Source of the DNA: Paractinoplanes bogorensis
Lineage (GTDB): Bacteria > Actinomycetota > Actinomycetes > Mycobacteriales > Micromonosporaceae
DNA: 64,000 nucleotides
NCBI RefSeq assembly: GCF_018829635.1
Contig: NZ_JAHKKG010000012.1
Span: 248,001 to 312,000 of the forward strand
Direction of reading: 5' to 3'
The stretch's first letter is position 1. Each line of letters starts with the position of its first letter. Both the position numbers and the translations under genes were made by a program. Below are positions 42,745 through 52,057 of this stretch, in pieces. The notes under the pieces are model-generated. The model was not told the origin of the DNA and did not search any database. It saw only the letters and a list, made by a program, of their open reading frames with translations.

Positions 42745-43074
42745 GTGGATACGACCCAGCTGCTGAAGGGTGTCCTCGACCTGGCCGTGCTCGCCGTGCT
42801 CCGCGACGGGGACGGCTACGGCTACGACATCCTTCGCCGCCTGCGCACGGCCGGGCTCGAAGACGTCGGCGACGCCTCGGTCTACGGCACTCTGCGGCGC
42901 CTCTTCGCCGGCGGCTACCTCAACAGCTATGTGGTGCCCAGCATCGAGGGTCCGCACCGCAAGTACTACGGCCTCAACGCCGCCGGGCACGCCGAGTTGC
43001 AGCGATCGGGCAAAGTGTGGCACGGCTTCGCATCCACCATGGACGATCTGCTTCGCGAGCGGGGGACGGCGTGA
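42745..43074 (+). CDS. PadR-family transcriptional regulator
   Basis: A 109-residue winged-helix protein of the short PadR type: LDLAVLAVLRDGDGYGYDILRRL (helix-turn-helix), DASVYGTLRRLFAGGYL (recognition helix and wing), HRKYYGLNAAGHAEL (beta wing). It probably controls its own operon with the following membrane protein, as in other PadR/HAAS pairs. Start GTG 42745. The stop overlaps the next start as GTGA. Confidence 0.9.
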   Translation: MDTTQLLKGVLDLAVLAVLRDGDGYGYDILRRLRTAGLEDVGDASVYGTLRRLFAGGYLNSYVVPSIEGPHRKYYGLNAAGHAELQRSGKVWHGFASTMDDLLRERGTA

Positions 43075-44087
43075 ACACCACGGCACAGGACGAGATCACC
43101 GAGTACGTCGAGCGTGTCCGCGCGGCGCTGGCCGACCTGCCCGAGGCCACCCGGGCCGAACTGCTCGAAGACCTGCCCGAGCACCTGGCCGAGATCCGGG
43201 CCGAAGACACGGTCACCCTGACCGACCGGCTGGGCGCCCCCGAGGCGTACGCGGCGGAGTTGCGCTCCACCGCGGCCGGCTTCGTCGGCGGCTTCCCCGA
43301 CCCGCCCAAGCGCACCAACTTCGCCCCGCTGATGGAGGCCCGCGCCGACGTCGTCCGCATCCTCGGCCGGGCCGACGTCAAAATCGGGCCGGTCATCGGG
43401 TACGACAAGGCGAGCGACTTCCTCCGCCTGCTGCGTCCCGCGTGGTGGGTGCTGCGCGGCTACCTGACCGCGATGGCGCTGGCCTACCTGTTCGACGCCG
43501 GCTCACAGAGCCCCGGCCTGCTCCCGCGCGTCGGCGGCAGCACGTTCATCGCGTTGCTGCTGCTCGGCGGCTGCGTGGTCGGCTCCATCCTGGTCGGCCG
43601 GCGCGACCTGACCGGCACCGGCTGGAAGCGCTACGCGGTGAACTTCGGCGCGGTGTTCCTGGCGCTGTTCGCGATCGGCGGCTTCTTCAGCGCCGACAGT
43701 GATGTGCGAGACCCCGGCTACAGCGACGTGGGCTATTCGGGCGGCGGCAACCCGTACGACTACGTGACCGACGTCTTCGTCTACGACAGCCAGGGCAAGC
43801 TGGTGCCGGGGGCGCGGCTCTTCGACCAGGAGGGCTCGCCGATCCAGATGGGCAACGCGTACTGCAACGACCCCGACACCGGGGAGTCGTGGCATTCCCG
43901 GTCGATGGGCTACCCGTACTGCCCGGAGGCCGCGCCGTTCGGCTCCCCGGCCCCGGCCGCGTCCCGGACGGTCGAGCCCAGCGCTTCGTTCCTGGACCAG
44001 GAGCCGTCGTCCCCGCCGTCAGCGTCGGTGTCGGTGTCGCCGAGTGAGCCGGCCGAGCCTCCGACGCCTGCTCCCACGCGCTCATAG
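43071..44087 (+). CDS. HAAS-domain membrane protein partner of PadR
   Basis: A 338-residue protein. The N-terminal HAAS (DUF1700-like) helical domain is ITEYVERVRAALADLPEATRAELLEDLPEHLAEI, then three helices in the middle (about 128-205), then an extracytoplasmic Gly/Tyr-rich and Pro/Ser-rich tail (SEPAEPPTPAPTRS end). HAAS proteins are thought to signal to the coupled PadR repressor. It overlaps padR as GTGA. The ligand or stress is unknown. Confidence 0.8.
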   Translation: MNTTAQDEITEYVERVRAALADLPEATRAELLEDLPEHLAEIRAEDTVTLTDRLGAPEAYAAELRSTAAGFVGGFPDPPKRTNFAPLMEARADVVRILGRADVKIGPVIGYDKASDFLRLLRPAWWVLRGYLTAMALAYLFDAGSQSPGLLPRVGGSTFIALLLLGGCVVGSILVGRRDLTGTGWKRYAVNFGAVFLALFAIGGFFSADSDVRDPGYSDVGYSGGGNPYDYVTDVFVYDSQGKLVPGARLFDQEGSPIQMGNAYCNDPDTGESWHSRSMGYPYCPEAAPFGSPAPAASRTVEPSASFLDQEPSSPPSASVSVSPSEPAEPPTPAPTRS

Positions 44088-44175
44088 GGGTCGCGGGGAT
44101 TCGTGGTGATCGCTACTGTCTGCTCCGCGTGATCCGGCCTTCCGCCCAGGGCCGGGCTCGCGGAAAGGACCACCC

Positions 44176-44922
44176 GTGAGCGACATCCCGCCCGCCGACC
44201 CCACGTTCGCGCCGTACAACGGACCGCCGCCCAACCCGTGGCAGCCCCCGCAGCCGCCCGTTCAGCCCCAATCCGGGCCGAATGCCGCGGTACCACAGGC
44301 TCAGTTCACGTCGCAGGCGCAGTTCACCGCGCCGCCCACGCAGCCGCACTTCGGTCCGCCGCCGCCCGCCCAGCCGCACTTCGGTCCGCCGCCCACGCAG
44401 CCGCAGTTCGGTCCGCCGCCCGCCCAGCCCCAGTTCGCCCAGCCGCAGTTCGGCGCGCCCAGCTATCCGCCGCCAGGCTTTCCGCCCGCCGGTCAGCCCG
44501 GCTACCCGCCCGCGGGCTACCCCGCCTATCCGCAGCCGGGCGCACCCGCGCCCAAGCCGCGCAGCGTCCTCAAGGTAGTGCTGATGGCCGTAGCACTAGG
44601 CGCCATCCTGCTGGTCGGCCTGGGCACCTTCGGCGTGAGCGCCCTCATCGCCGCCGCCGCCGATCCCGCCAAGAACGCCCGGGCCGGCGACTGCCTCACT
44701 GCCTCCGGCACGGTCGCCGACACCGGCACCTCCGAGACCTCGGCCGAACGCATCGACTGCACCTCACCGCGGGCCGAGTTCACCGTCGTGGCCCGCGTCG
44801 AGGGCGAGAGTTCCCCCGACAGCACCGCTTGCGAAAAGTTCTTCCCCGACGACGAGAAGTACTTCGTCTACGGCAGCACCGCGGGCGGCGGTTACGTGCT
44901 CTGCCTGCGCCCGAAAGGCTGA
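44176..44922 (+). CDS. Pro/Gln-rich membrane-anchored protein with a four-Cys LppU-like domain
   Basis: A 248-residue protein. Residues 1-125 are low-complexity Pro/Gln/Phe/Tyr repeats (QPHFGPPP, QPQFGPPP), cytoplasmic by position. A helix follows (about 133-158), then an extracytoplasmic domain with Cys in AGDCLTA, RIDCTSP, TACEKF and LCLRPK. The same domain makes up the next gene, so the two arose by duplication. It resembles LppU-type domains, with no known activity. Start GTG 44176 with GGAAAGGA upstream. Confidence 0.7.
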   Translation: MSDIPPADPTFAPYNGPPPNPWQPPQPPVQPQSGPNAAVPQAQFTSQAQFTAPPTQPHFGPPPPAQPHFGPPPTQPQFGPPPAQPQFAQPQFGAPSYPPPGFPPAGQPGYPPAGYPAYPQPGAPAPKPRSVLKVVLMAVALGAILLVGLGTFGVSALIAAAADPAKNARAGDCLTASGTVADTGTSETSAERIDCTSPRAEFTVVARVEGESSPDSTACEKFFPDDEKYFVYGSTAGGGYVLCLRPKG

Positions 44923-44992
44923 CGTCCGGGTTCGCCACGAGTGCGGGCCGGTCGCTATGGTCGACCGGCCCACCCTGGTGAGAGGACCCTCT

Positions 44993-45382
44993 GTGAGCAC
45001 AGCCCCCGAGACCGCCGTCGACGAGCCCAAGCGGCGGGGGAGCGTGCTTGTCGCGGCTGTGGTCATCGCCGTCGTGGTGGCCGCCGCCGTCTATGCGGTC
45101 AGCGCCCTCTTCCTGGGCGGCGACGCGGCCGGTGACGCCAAGGCGGGTGACTGCATCGCGTCCGACAAGTCCGTCTCCGACGAGGGCACCACCGAGACCG
45201 GGGCGAACATCGTCGACTGCACCGCGCCCGACGCCCGGTTCTCCGTCGTGGCCCGGGTCGACGGCAAGAGCTCGACGCACAGCGACTCGTGCAACAAGTA
45301 CTTCCAGCCCAAGGAAGAGTTCTACGTCTACGCGAGTGGCAGCGACAATGGCTACCTGTTGTGCCTGAAACCGAAGGCGTGA
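44993..45382 (+). CDS. Small membrane protein with LppU-like domain, paralogue of its neighbour
   Basis: A 129-residue protein: short acidic N-terminus, one helix (about 16-40) and an extracytoplasmic domain aligning with the previous gene (AGDCIAS, IVDCTAP, DSCNKYF, LCLKPKA). It lacks the Pro/Gln-rich tail. I chose the GTG at 44993 with GAGAGGA upstream. The stop overlaps the next gene as GTGA. Function unknown. Confidence 0.75.
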   Translation: MSTAPETAVDEPKRRGSVLVAAVVIAVVVAAAVYAVSALFLGGDAAGDAKAGDCIASDKSVSDEGTTETGANIVDCTAPDARFSVVARVDGKSSTHSDSCNKYFQPKEEFYVYASGSDNGYLLCLKPKA

Positions 45383-46095
45383 ACTCCGACCCGCGTACGA
45401 CGAAAGCCGCAACGCTCGCCGACCTGGACGCCGAGATCGCGGACTGTTTCGCCTGCCCGCGCCTGGTCGCCTGGCGCGAGGAGGTCGCCGCGACCAAACG
45501 CGCCTCCTTCCGCGACCAGCACTACTGGGGCCGCCCGGTCCCCGGGTTCGGCGTGGCCGACGCCGAGATCGGCATTCTCGGCCTGGCCCCGGCCGCGCAC
45601 GGCGGCAACCGCACCGGCCGCATCTTCACCGGCGACCGGTCGGGTGACGTGCTGTTCGCCGCCCTGCACCGGGCCGGCCTGGCCAACCAGCCGACGAGCG
45701 TCTCCGCCGACGACGGCCTGGCCCTGCGTCACCTGCGCGTTTTCGCCGCCGTCCGGTGCGCCCCGCCGGACAACAAGCCGCTCCCGGCCGAGCGTGACCG
45801 GTGCGCGCCGTGGCTGCACCGCGAGCTCGAGCTGATCCGCCCCACGCTGCGGGTGGTGGTCGCGCTCGGGGCTTTCGCCTGGCAGGCGTGGTGGCCCGCG
45901 ATGACCGCGGTCTACGGTGTGCGGCCGCCGGTGCCCCGTCCGAAGTTCGGGCACGGCGCCAAGGTCAGCCAACCGGGTGTGCCTGATCTTCTCGGGTGCT
46001 TCCACGTCAGTCAGCAGAACACCTTCACCGGTAAGCTCACCCCGGCCATGCTCGACGACGTCTTCACCGAGGCGAAGCGGCTGGCCGGGATGTAA
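45379..46095 (+). CDS. Family 5 uracil-DNA glycosylase (UdgB type)
   Basis: A 238-residue DNA repair enzyme of the uracil-DNA glycosylase superfamily, family 5: ILGLAPAAHGGNRTGRIFTGD near 70-90 (motif A region) and CFHVSQQNTFTGKLT near 210-224 (motif B with His). CFACPRL near 25 and RCAPP near 130 hold Cys that, in this family, bind a [4Fe-4S] cluster. It removes uracil or deaminated bases. The GTG start overlaps the previous stop. It is transcribed with the small membrane proteins. Confidence 0.88.
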   Translation: MNSDPRTTKAATLADLDAEIADCFACPRLVAWREEVAATKRASFRDQHYWGRPVPGFGVADAEIGILGLAPAAHGGNRTGRIFTGDRSGDVLFAALHRAGLANQPTSVSADDGLALRHLRVFAAVRCAPPDNKPLPAERDRCAPWLHRELELIRPTLRVVVALGAFAWQAWWPAMTAVYGVRPPVPRPKFGHGAKVSQPGVPDLLGCFHVSQQNTFTGKLTPAMLDDVFTEAKRLAGM

Positions 46096-46107
46096 CGGAA
46101 CGGACCG

Positions 46108-46797
46108 ATGACCCTCGCGGCGATCAGACGCTGGTGGCCCCTGGCCGCCGTCCTCGTGCTGCTCTTCGGCACGGCGCTGGCCGCGACCCGGTCCGAGCCC
46201 CGCCTCGAGCAGATCGTCCGCGACGAGCCGACCACCCAGGCGCCGCTGCTGCCGACCGTCCGGCCGTCCAACCAGCCGTCGGCCGCGCCGCCCGAGGCCG
46301 CCCAGGGCCTGCCCGACTGGATCAATAAGGCGGCTCTGGTCGTCCTCATCGTGATCGGTGCGGTCATCGTCGGGCTGCTGATCTACTCCCTGATCCGCGA
46401 TCGCCGGCGCCGGTCGGGCAAGAACAAGCGGCGTCGCCCGAACCGTAAGGAACCACCGCGTACGGCCGAGGAACTGATCGACGCTCTGGACGCCGGCCTG
46501 GAAGAGCTGTCCGACACCGACCGTGACCCGCGCCGGGCCGTCATCGCGTGCTGGGTGCGGCTGGAACAGGCGGCCGCCGCCGCGGGCACCCTGCGGCATC
46601 CCGGCGACAGCCCGACCGACCTGGTCGGCCGCCTTCTGCGCGAGCAGCAGGTCGACGCGCAGGTGCTGGCCGCGCTGCTCGATGTCTACCGGCAGGCCCG
46701 CTACGCCACGCACACGGTGGACGACCAGATGCGCCGCCAGGCCCGCTCGGCTCTCGAGCGCCTGCGGGCCGACCTGGGCGCGGGGGTGCCGGCGTGA
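46108..46797 (+). CDS. DUF4129-domain membrane protein
   Basis: A 229-residue protein: N-terminal signal-like helix (about 8-26), a Pro-rich extracytoplasmic segment, a second helix (about 72-94), a basic stretch, and a C-terminal DUF4129 domain (EELIDALDAGLEELSDTDRDPRRAVIACWVRLE). DUF4129 proteins go with MoxR and DUF58 genes, as here. The set of five overlapping genes 46108-50305 is one operon. Role unknown; probably surface-linked protein quality control or wall assembly. Confidence 0.78.
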   Translation: MTLAAIRRWWPLAAVLVLLFGTALAATRSEPRLEQIVRDEPTTQAPLLPTVRPSNQPSAAPPEAAQGLPDWINKAALVVLIVIGAVIVGLLIYSLIRDRRRRSGKNKRRRPNRKEPPRTAEELIDALDAGLEELSDTDRDPRRAVIACWVRLEQAAAAAGTLRHPGDSPTDLVGRLLREQQVDAQVLAALLDVYRQARYATHTVDDQMRRQARSALERLRADLGAGVPA

Positions 46798-47372
46798 GCA
46801 CGGGCGGACTCGAGGATCTTTTCGGTCAGCGCGAGGAACCGCCGGTCGCCGACGAGCCCGCGCCCGAACGCCGGCGCTCGTGGACGGCCTGGGCCTTACG
46901 CAACCTGCTGCTGATCGCGCTGGCCACCGTGGTCGTGGTGGCCGTGCTGCGCTCGGCCGACTACGAGATCTCGATCATCTTTGTGGTGACCGCCCTGGCC
47001 GGGCTGCGGTTGATCCTGCTGGCGGTGGCCGAGGTGCGGGCCCCGGCGGCCCCCAAGCGCTCCGACCGGCGGGCCGGTTCGGACGGCAGCGCCGGAACCG
47101 ATTCGCTGCGCGCGGCCGTGCGCCGCTGGGAGCAGAATCTCGAGCGGGCCAACGCCGAGGACGATCTGTACTCGCGTAACGTTCTGCCGGTGCTGGCCGA
47201 GCTCACCGACGAGCGCCTGCGGTTGCGTCACGGGATCACCCGGGCGACCGATCCGCGGCGTGCCCGTGAGCTGCTCGGCGAGCCGCTCTGGGAGGCTCTG
47301 CACGAGCGCGGGCGGCGGATGCCCAAGGCTCGTGATCTGGAGTCCTACGTAGACGTTCTGGAACGACTGTGA
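46794..47372 (+). CDS. Two-helix membrane protein of the MoxR operon
   Basis: A 192-residue protein. A cytoplasmic N-terminus is followed by two helices (about 35-50, 57-78), then a basic helical tail (SLRAAVRRWEQNLERANAEDDLYSRNVLPVLAELTDERLRLRHG). Start GTG at 46794 in a GTGA overlap. A TTA codon at 46896-46898 encodes Leu in WALRNLL. Conserved in this operon type; no named function. Confidence 0.7.
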   Translation: MSTGGLEDLFGQREEPPVADEPAPERRRSWTAWALRNLLLIALATVVVVAVLRSADYEISIIFVVTALAGLRLILLAVAEVRAPAAPKRSDRRAGSDGSAGTDSLRAAVRRWEQNLERANAEDDLYSRNVLPVLAELTDERLRLRHGITRATDPRRARELLGEPLWEALHERGRRMPKARDLESYVDVLERL

Positions 47373-47382
47373 GAAGGATGGC

Positions 47383-48392
<1,010 letters not shown>

Positions 48393-48396
<4 letters not shown>

Positions 48397-49742
48397 CCGG
48401 TCCGGAGCCGCTGCTGCGCCGTGCCGTGCCGCCGGCTGCGTCGGCCGAGGGGGGCTACGGCCCGTCCTGGGTGCCGACCCGCGCGCTCGGCCGTGCCGTG
48501 CTGCTCACCGGCCTGCTGCTGGTGCTCGGCGTGGCGTTCGGTCGCGTCGATCTGGTGCTGCTGGCCGCGCCGTTCGCGATCGGCGCCGCGGTCCATCTGC
48601 GCCGGATGCCCCGGGCCGTGCCCGAACTGGCGGTTGTCGCCGACGAGGAGCTGCTGGTCGAGGGCGGTCAGGTGCAGGCCTCGGTCACCGTGACCAACCC
48701 CGACGACATCCCGTACGACCTGGTGGTGGTCCGCACCCGCACGTCGCGCTGGCTCAAGCTGGAGCACGCCGACCGCCCGTTCGCCATCACGGTGCCCTCG
48801 GACGGGTGGGCCGCGGTCGACCTGTCCGGCGACGCGCTGCGCTGGGGCCGGCAGGACGTGGGTCCGGCCGCGGCCCGGGTCGCCGCCTGCGGTGGCCTGC
48901 TCGCCTGCCGTCCGGTGGTGACCCCGGCCCTCGGCGTCCGCGTCTATCCGGTCACCGAGCCGTTCAACGCGATCGAGGCCATGCCCGCCGCGGCCGGTCT
49001 GGTCGGCGCGCACCGGTCCCGCCGCATGGGTGAGGGCGGAGAGCTTGCGGGGGTACGCCCGTTCGCGCCGGGCGACCGTCTCCGGCGCATCGATTGGCGG
49101 GTCTCCCTGCGTACGCGCGACCTGCACGTCGCCTCCACCCTGTCCGACCGGGACGCCGAGGTGGTGCTGCTGCTCGACGTGCTGGGCGAGGTCGGCCTCT
49201 CGGGCGGTGTGGCCGGCAGCGCATCGGTGCTCGACACCACGGTGCGGGCGAGTGCCGCGATCGCCGAGCACTATCTGCAGCGCGGTGACCGGGTCTCGTT
49301 GCTCGAATACGGGGCCGGCGCCCGGCGCCTGCGTCCCGCGACCGGCCGCCGGCAATATCTGATCGCGCTCGAGTGGCTGCTCGACGTGCGTCCCGATCCG
49401 ATGGAGCGCGAGGGCGACTTCGGCGCCCATCACGTGTCGTCGGACGCCCTGGTGATGGTTCTCACGCCGCTGATCGACCCGCGGTCGGCCGACATGCTGG
49501 CCTCGCTGGCCCAGTCCGGCCGGTACGTGGTGGCGGTCGACACCCTGCCCGCGCAGGCCGCCCCCGACGTGCGCAGCCCGTGGACGCCGCTGGCCACCCG
49601 GCTGTGGCGGATCGAGCGGGAGAATGTGCTGGGCCGGCTGCGCGAGCACGGCGTTCCGGTCGTCGAGTGGGCCGGCGCGGGCAGCCTCGACCTGGTCCTG
49701 CGTGACGTGTCCCGGCTCGCCTCGGCCCCGCGGGGGCGTTGA
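48393..49742 (+). CDS. DUF58 domain protein (MoxR partner)
   Basis: A 449-residue protein with two N-terminal helices (about 30-65), an Ig-like region and the DUF58 motif GELAGVRPFAPGDRLRRIDWRVSLRTRDLHV near 215-245, followed by a vWA-like fold (EVVLLLDVLGE). It is the usual partner of MoxR. Start GTG overlapping the moxR stop. The stop overlaps the next ATG by one base (TGATG). Confidence 0.88.
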
Positions 49743-50305
49743 TGATCGAGATGATCTCCCGCCGCCTCAGCGGTGCGCGCCGCAGCTTCTCCCGGGCCAC
49801 CGTGCTGCCTTTCCTGGTGCGGGTCGCGATCGCCGTGTGCGGCCTGGTCGCGGTCTCCGTGGCCTGGCCGTCGGCCCTGTTCGGCACCCAGTTCTTCGTC
49901 CCGCTGGCCGTGGTCGCCCTCTACCCGGCGTTCGCCCCGCGCGGCCGGGGGGCGACGTTCGCCGCGCTGGTCGTGATCGGTGGCTGGCTGGTCGACACCG
50001 CCTTCCAGGGCGCCGAGGTGACGCTGTGGCGGGTTCTGACCATCGCGACGGCGCTCTACCTCGGACATTCGCTCACCGCGCTGGCCGCCGTCCTGCCGTA
50101 CGACGCGGTCGTGAACATCGACGTCGTCGGCCTGTGGCTGCTGCGGGCGCTGGCCGTGGTGCTGGTCTCGGCCGTGCTCACCGTGTTCGCGCTCGGCCTG
50201 GCCACCGAGCTCGCCGGGGGCCCGTTCCTGGTGGCCACGGTGGTCGGACTGGCCGGGGCGGCCACCGCCACGCTGCTGATATCACGCCTTGTTCATAGAG
50301 CGTGA
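49742..50305 (+). CDS. Hydrophobic membrane protein ending the MoxR operon
   Basis: A 187-residue protein with about five to six helices and a short basic N-terminus (MIEMISRRLSGARRSFSR). No family is recognised. The ATG shares one base with the DUF58 stop, so it is part of the operon. Confidence 0.65.
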   Translation: MIEMISRRLSGARRSFSRATVLPFLVRVAIAVCGLVAVSVAWPSALFGTQFFVPLAVVALYPAFAPRGRGATFAALVVIGGWLVDTAFQGAEVTLWRVLTIATALYLGHSLTALAAVLPYDAVVNIDVVGLWLLRALAVVLVSAVLTVFALGLATELAGGPFLVATVVGLAGAATATLLISRLVHRA

Positions 50306-50335
50306 AATATCCCTGCAACTTGTGTGTCATAGCAC

Positions 50336-50364
50336 TTGACAAATGGGATTGGCGAACATCACAC
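50336..50364 (+). promoter_or_regulatory. Possible promoter of the ndh gene
   Basis: TTGACA at 50336-50341 with TCACAC 17 bases later. The -35 is perfect but the -10 is poor, so the assignment is weak. Confidence 0.3.
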
Positions 50365-50396
50365 CAGGAGGCGCGGAGGGCTTCCGGACGCGCAGA

Positions 50397-51764
50397 ATGG
50401 CGTACGTGAATCCGCAGCGCATCGTCGTCGTCGGTGCAGGGCACGTTGGTCTTTACGCCGCCCTGCGCCTGTCGAAGAAGCTCAACCGGCGCCGGGCCGA
50501 GATCGTGGTGATCGACCCGCAGCCGCACATGACGTACCAGCCGTTCCTCCCCGAGGCAGCGGCCGGCAACATCTCCCCGCGGCACAGCGTCGTGCCGCTC
50601 CGCCGCGAGCTCAAGAAGTGTCGCGTAGTGGCCGGCGAGGTCACGAAGGTGGAGCACGCACGCAAGACGGTGACCATCCAGCCCATCGAGGGCCCGGCCA
50701 CCGAGATGAGCTACGACCACATCATCGTGGCCCCGGGCTCCGTCTCGCGGACGCTGCCGATCCCCGGACTGAGCGAGCGCGGCATCGGCCTCAAGACCAT
50801 CGGTGAGGCCATCTACCTGCGTAACCACATTCTCGACCAGCTCGACGTCGCGGCCGTGACGCCCGACCCCGAGGTGCGCAAGGCGGCGCTGACCTTCGTC
50901 TTCGTCGGCGGCGGCTTCGCCGGCATCGAGGCCCTGGCCGAGATGGAAGACGTCGTCCGCGACGCGATGAAGTACTACCCCGAGCTGGACGCCGACGAGA
51001 TCAAGTTCGTCCTGGTCGAGGCGACCAACCGGATCCTGCCCGAGGTCGGTCCCAAGATGGGTGCGTACGCGGCCCGTCAGCTCGACAAGCGCGGCATCTC
51101 GCTGCGCCTCGACACCTTCCTCAACTCCTGCGTCGACGGCGAGATCGTGCTCTCCGACGGCGACAAATTCCGGGCCGAGACCCTGGTCTGGACGGCCGGC
51201 GTCAAGCCGTCGCCGATGCTCGACCACACTGACCTGCCCCGCGGTCCCAAGGGCCACGTCAACTGCCTGCCCACGCTGCAGGTGGCCGACAGCGACGGCA
51301 ACGTGCTCGAGGGCGCGTGGAGCGCCGGCGACAGTGCCCAGGTGCCCGACCTGACCAACCCCGGTGGCTGGTGCTCGCCGAGCGCCCAGCACGCCGTCCG
51401 GCAGGCCAAGGTGCTGGCCGACAACATCCGGCAGGTCGTCCTCGGGGGCGAGCCCAAGGAGTACAAGCACAAGTACATCGGCAGTGTCGCCGGTCTCGGC
51501 CTGGGCAAGGGTGTCGCGCACGTCTACGGCATCAAGGTCAAGGGCTGGCCCGCGTGGTTCATGCACCGCTCCTACCACGTGAGCCACATCCCGTCGTTCC
51601 ACCGCAAGGCCCGCGTGGTCGCCGACTGGACCCTCGCGATGCTGTTCAAGCGCGAGACGGTGGCCCTCAACCAGCTGCACTCGCCGCGCGAGGACTTCAC
51701 CGACGTCACCCCGCCGGTGCAGTCGTCCGGCGAGCGTCCCTCGGTCGGTGCCGGGTCCCGCTGA
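50397..51764 (+). CDS. ndh: Type II NADH dehydrogenase (NDH-2)
   Basis: A 455-residue flavoprotein that passes electrons from NADH to quinone without pumping protons. FAD site RIVVVGAGHVGLYAA near 7-21; NAD site VFVGGGFAGIEAL near 165-177; TLVWTAGVKPSP and GAWSAGDSAQ near the FAD contacts. The C-terminal region is amphipathic (FMHRSYHVSHIPSFHRKARVVADWTLAMLF), the usual membrane-binding part. I used the ATG at 50397; an ATG 54 bases earlier is also in frame but gives a poorly structured N-terminus. A perfect palindrome follows as terminator. Confidence 0.92.
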   Translation: MAYVNPQRIVVVGAGHVGLYAALRLSKKLNRRRAEIVVIDPQPHMTYQPFLPEAAAGNISPRHSVVPLRRELKKCRVVAGEVTKVEHARKTVTIQPIEGPATEMSYDHIIVAPGSVSRTLPIPGLSERGIGLKTIGEAIYLRNHILDQLDVAAVTPDPEVRKAALTFVFVGGGFAGIEALAEMEDVVRDAMKYYPELDADEIKFVLVEATNRILPEVGPKMGAYAARQLDKRGISLRLDTFLNSCVDGEIVLSDGDKFRAETLVWTAGVKPSPMLDHTDLPRGPKGHVNCLPTLQVADSDGNVLEGAWSAGDSAQVPDLTNPGGWCSPSAQHAVRQAKVLADNIRQVVLGGEPKEYKHKYIGSVAGLGLGKGVAHVYGIKVKGWPAWFMHRSYHVSHIPSFHRKARVVADWTLAMLFKRETVALNQLHSPREDFTDVTPPVQSSGERPSVGAGSR

Positions 51765-51800
51765 GGCGGGCTCCCTTACTGTCGTCCCGACGTATACGGT

Positions 51801-51838
51801 GTCTTAGGGCAGTCCCACGCGTGGGACTGCCCTAAGAC
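51801..51838. terminator. Perfect 38-base palindrome after ndh
   Basis: The arms 51801-51819 and 51820-51838 are exact reverse complements (19 base pairs, centre ACGCGT). It lies 37 bases after the ndh stop and 36 bases before a tRNA, so a terminator is the likely role. Confidence 0.7.
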
Positions 51839-51873
51839 CGGTAATTCCGCGCGCGGAGCTGCCGGACGGCCCG

Positions 51874-51957
51874 GCCCGGGTGGTGGAACGGCAGACACGG
51901 CCGCCTTAAAAGCGGCTGCCTCACGAAGGCGTGCGGGTTCGAGACCCGCCCCGGGCA
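51874..51957 (+). tRNA. tRNA-Leu (anticodon UAA)
   Basis: A class II tRNA with a perfect 7-base-pair acceptor stem (GCCCGGG with CCCGGGC), an anticodon arm GCCGC-CTTAAAA-GCGGC with anticodon TAA, a long variable arm (TGCCTCACGAAGGCGT region) and T-arm GCGGG-TTCGAGA-CCCGC. The 3' CCA is not encoded. It reads UUA codons and is therefore the equivalent of Streptomyces bldA, which controls development by being scarce. UUA codons are rare in this DNA but do occur in mfd, rnz and a MoxR-operon gene here. Confidence 0.95.
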
Positions 51958-51983
51958 CCCTGATGATCCGTCTTCGGAGACGC

Positions 51984-52037
51984 GCCGAGGCCGGCGCAAC
52001 GAGACGCCGCGCCGAGGCCGGCGCAACGAGACGCCGC
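51984..52037. repeat. 27-base perfect tandem repeat
   Basis: Copies at 51984-52010 and 52011-52037 are identical; flanking partial copies are seen on both sides. It lies between the tRNA and the 3' end of the cystathionine beta-synthase gene. Confidence 0.9.
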
Positions 52038-52057
52038 GCCGGCCCGGGAATGCGTGA

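Noticed and set aside
44253..44570. Pro/Gln repeats in the anchored protein as a CRISPR or DNA repeat array
   Set aside because: The repeats are coding, irregular in length and reflect a low-complexity protein segment.
50292..50330. Possible Rex-type site upstream of ndh
   Set aside because: The TTCA...TGAA and TTGTG fragments do not form the expected TTGTGA-type dyad.
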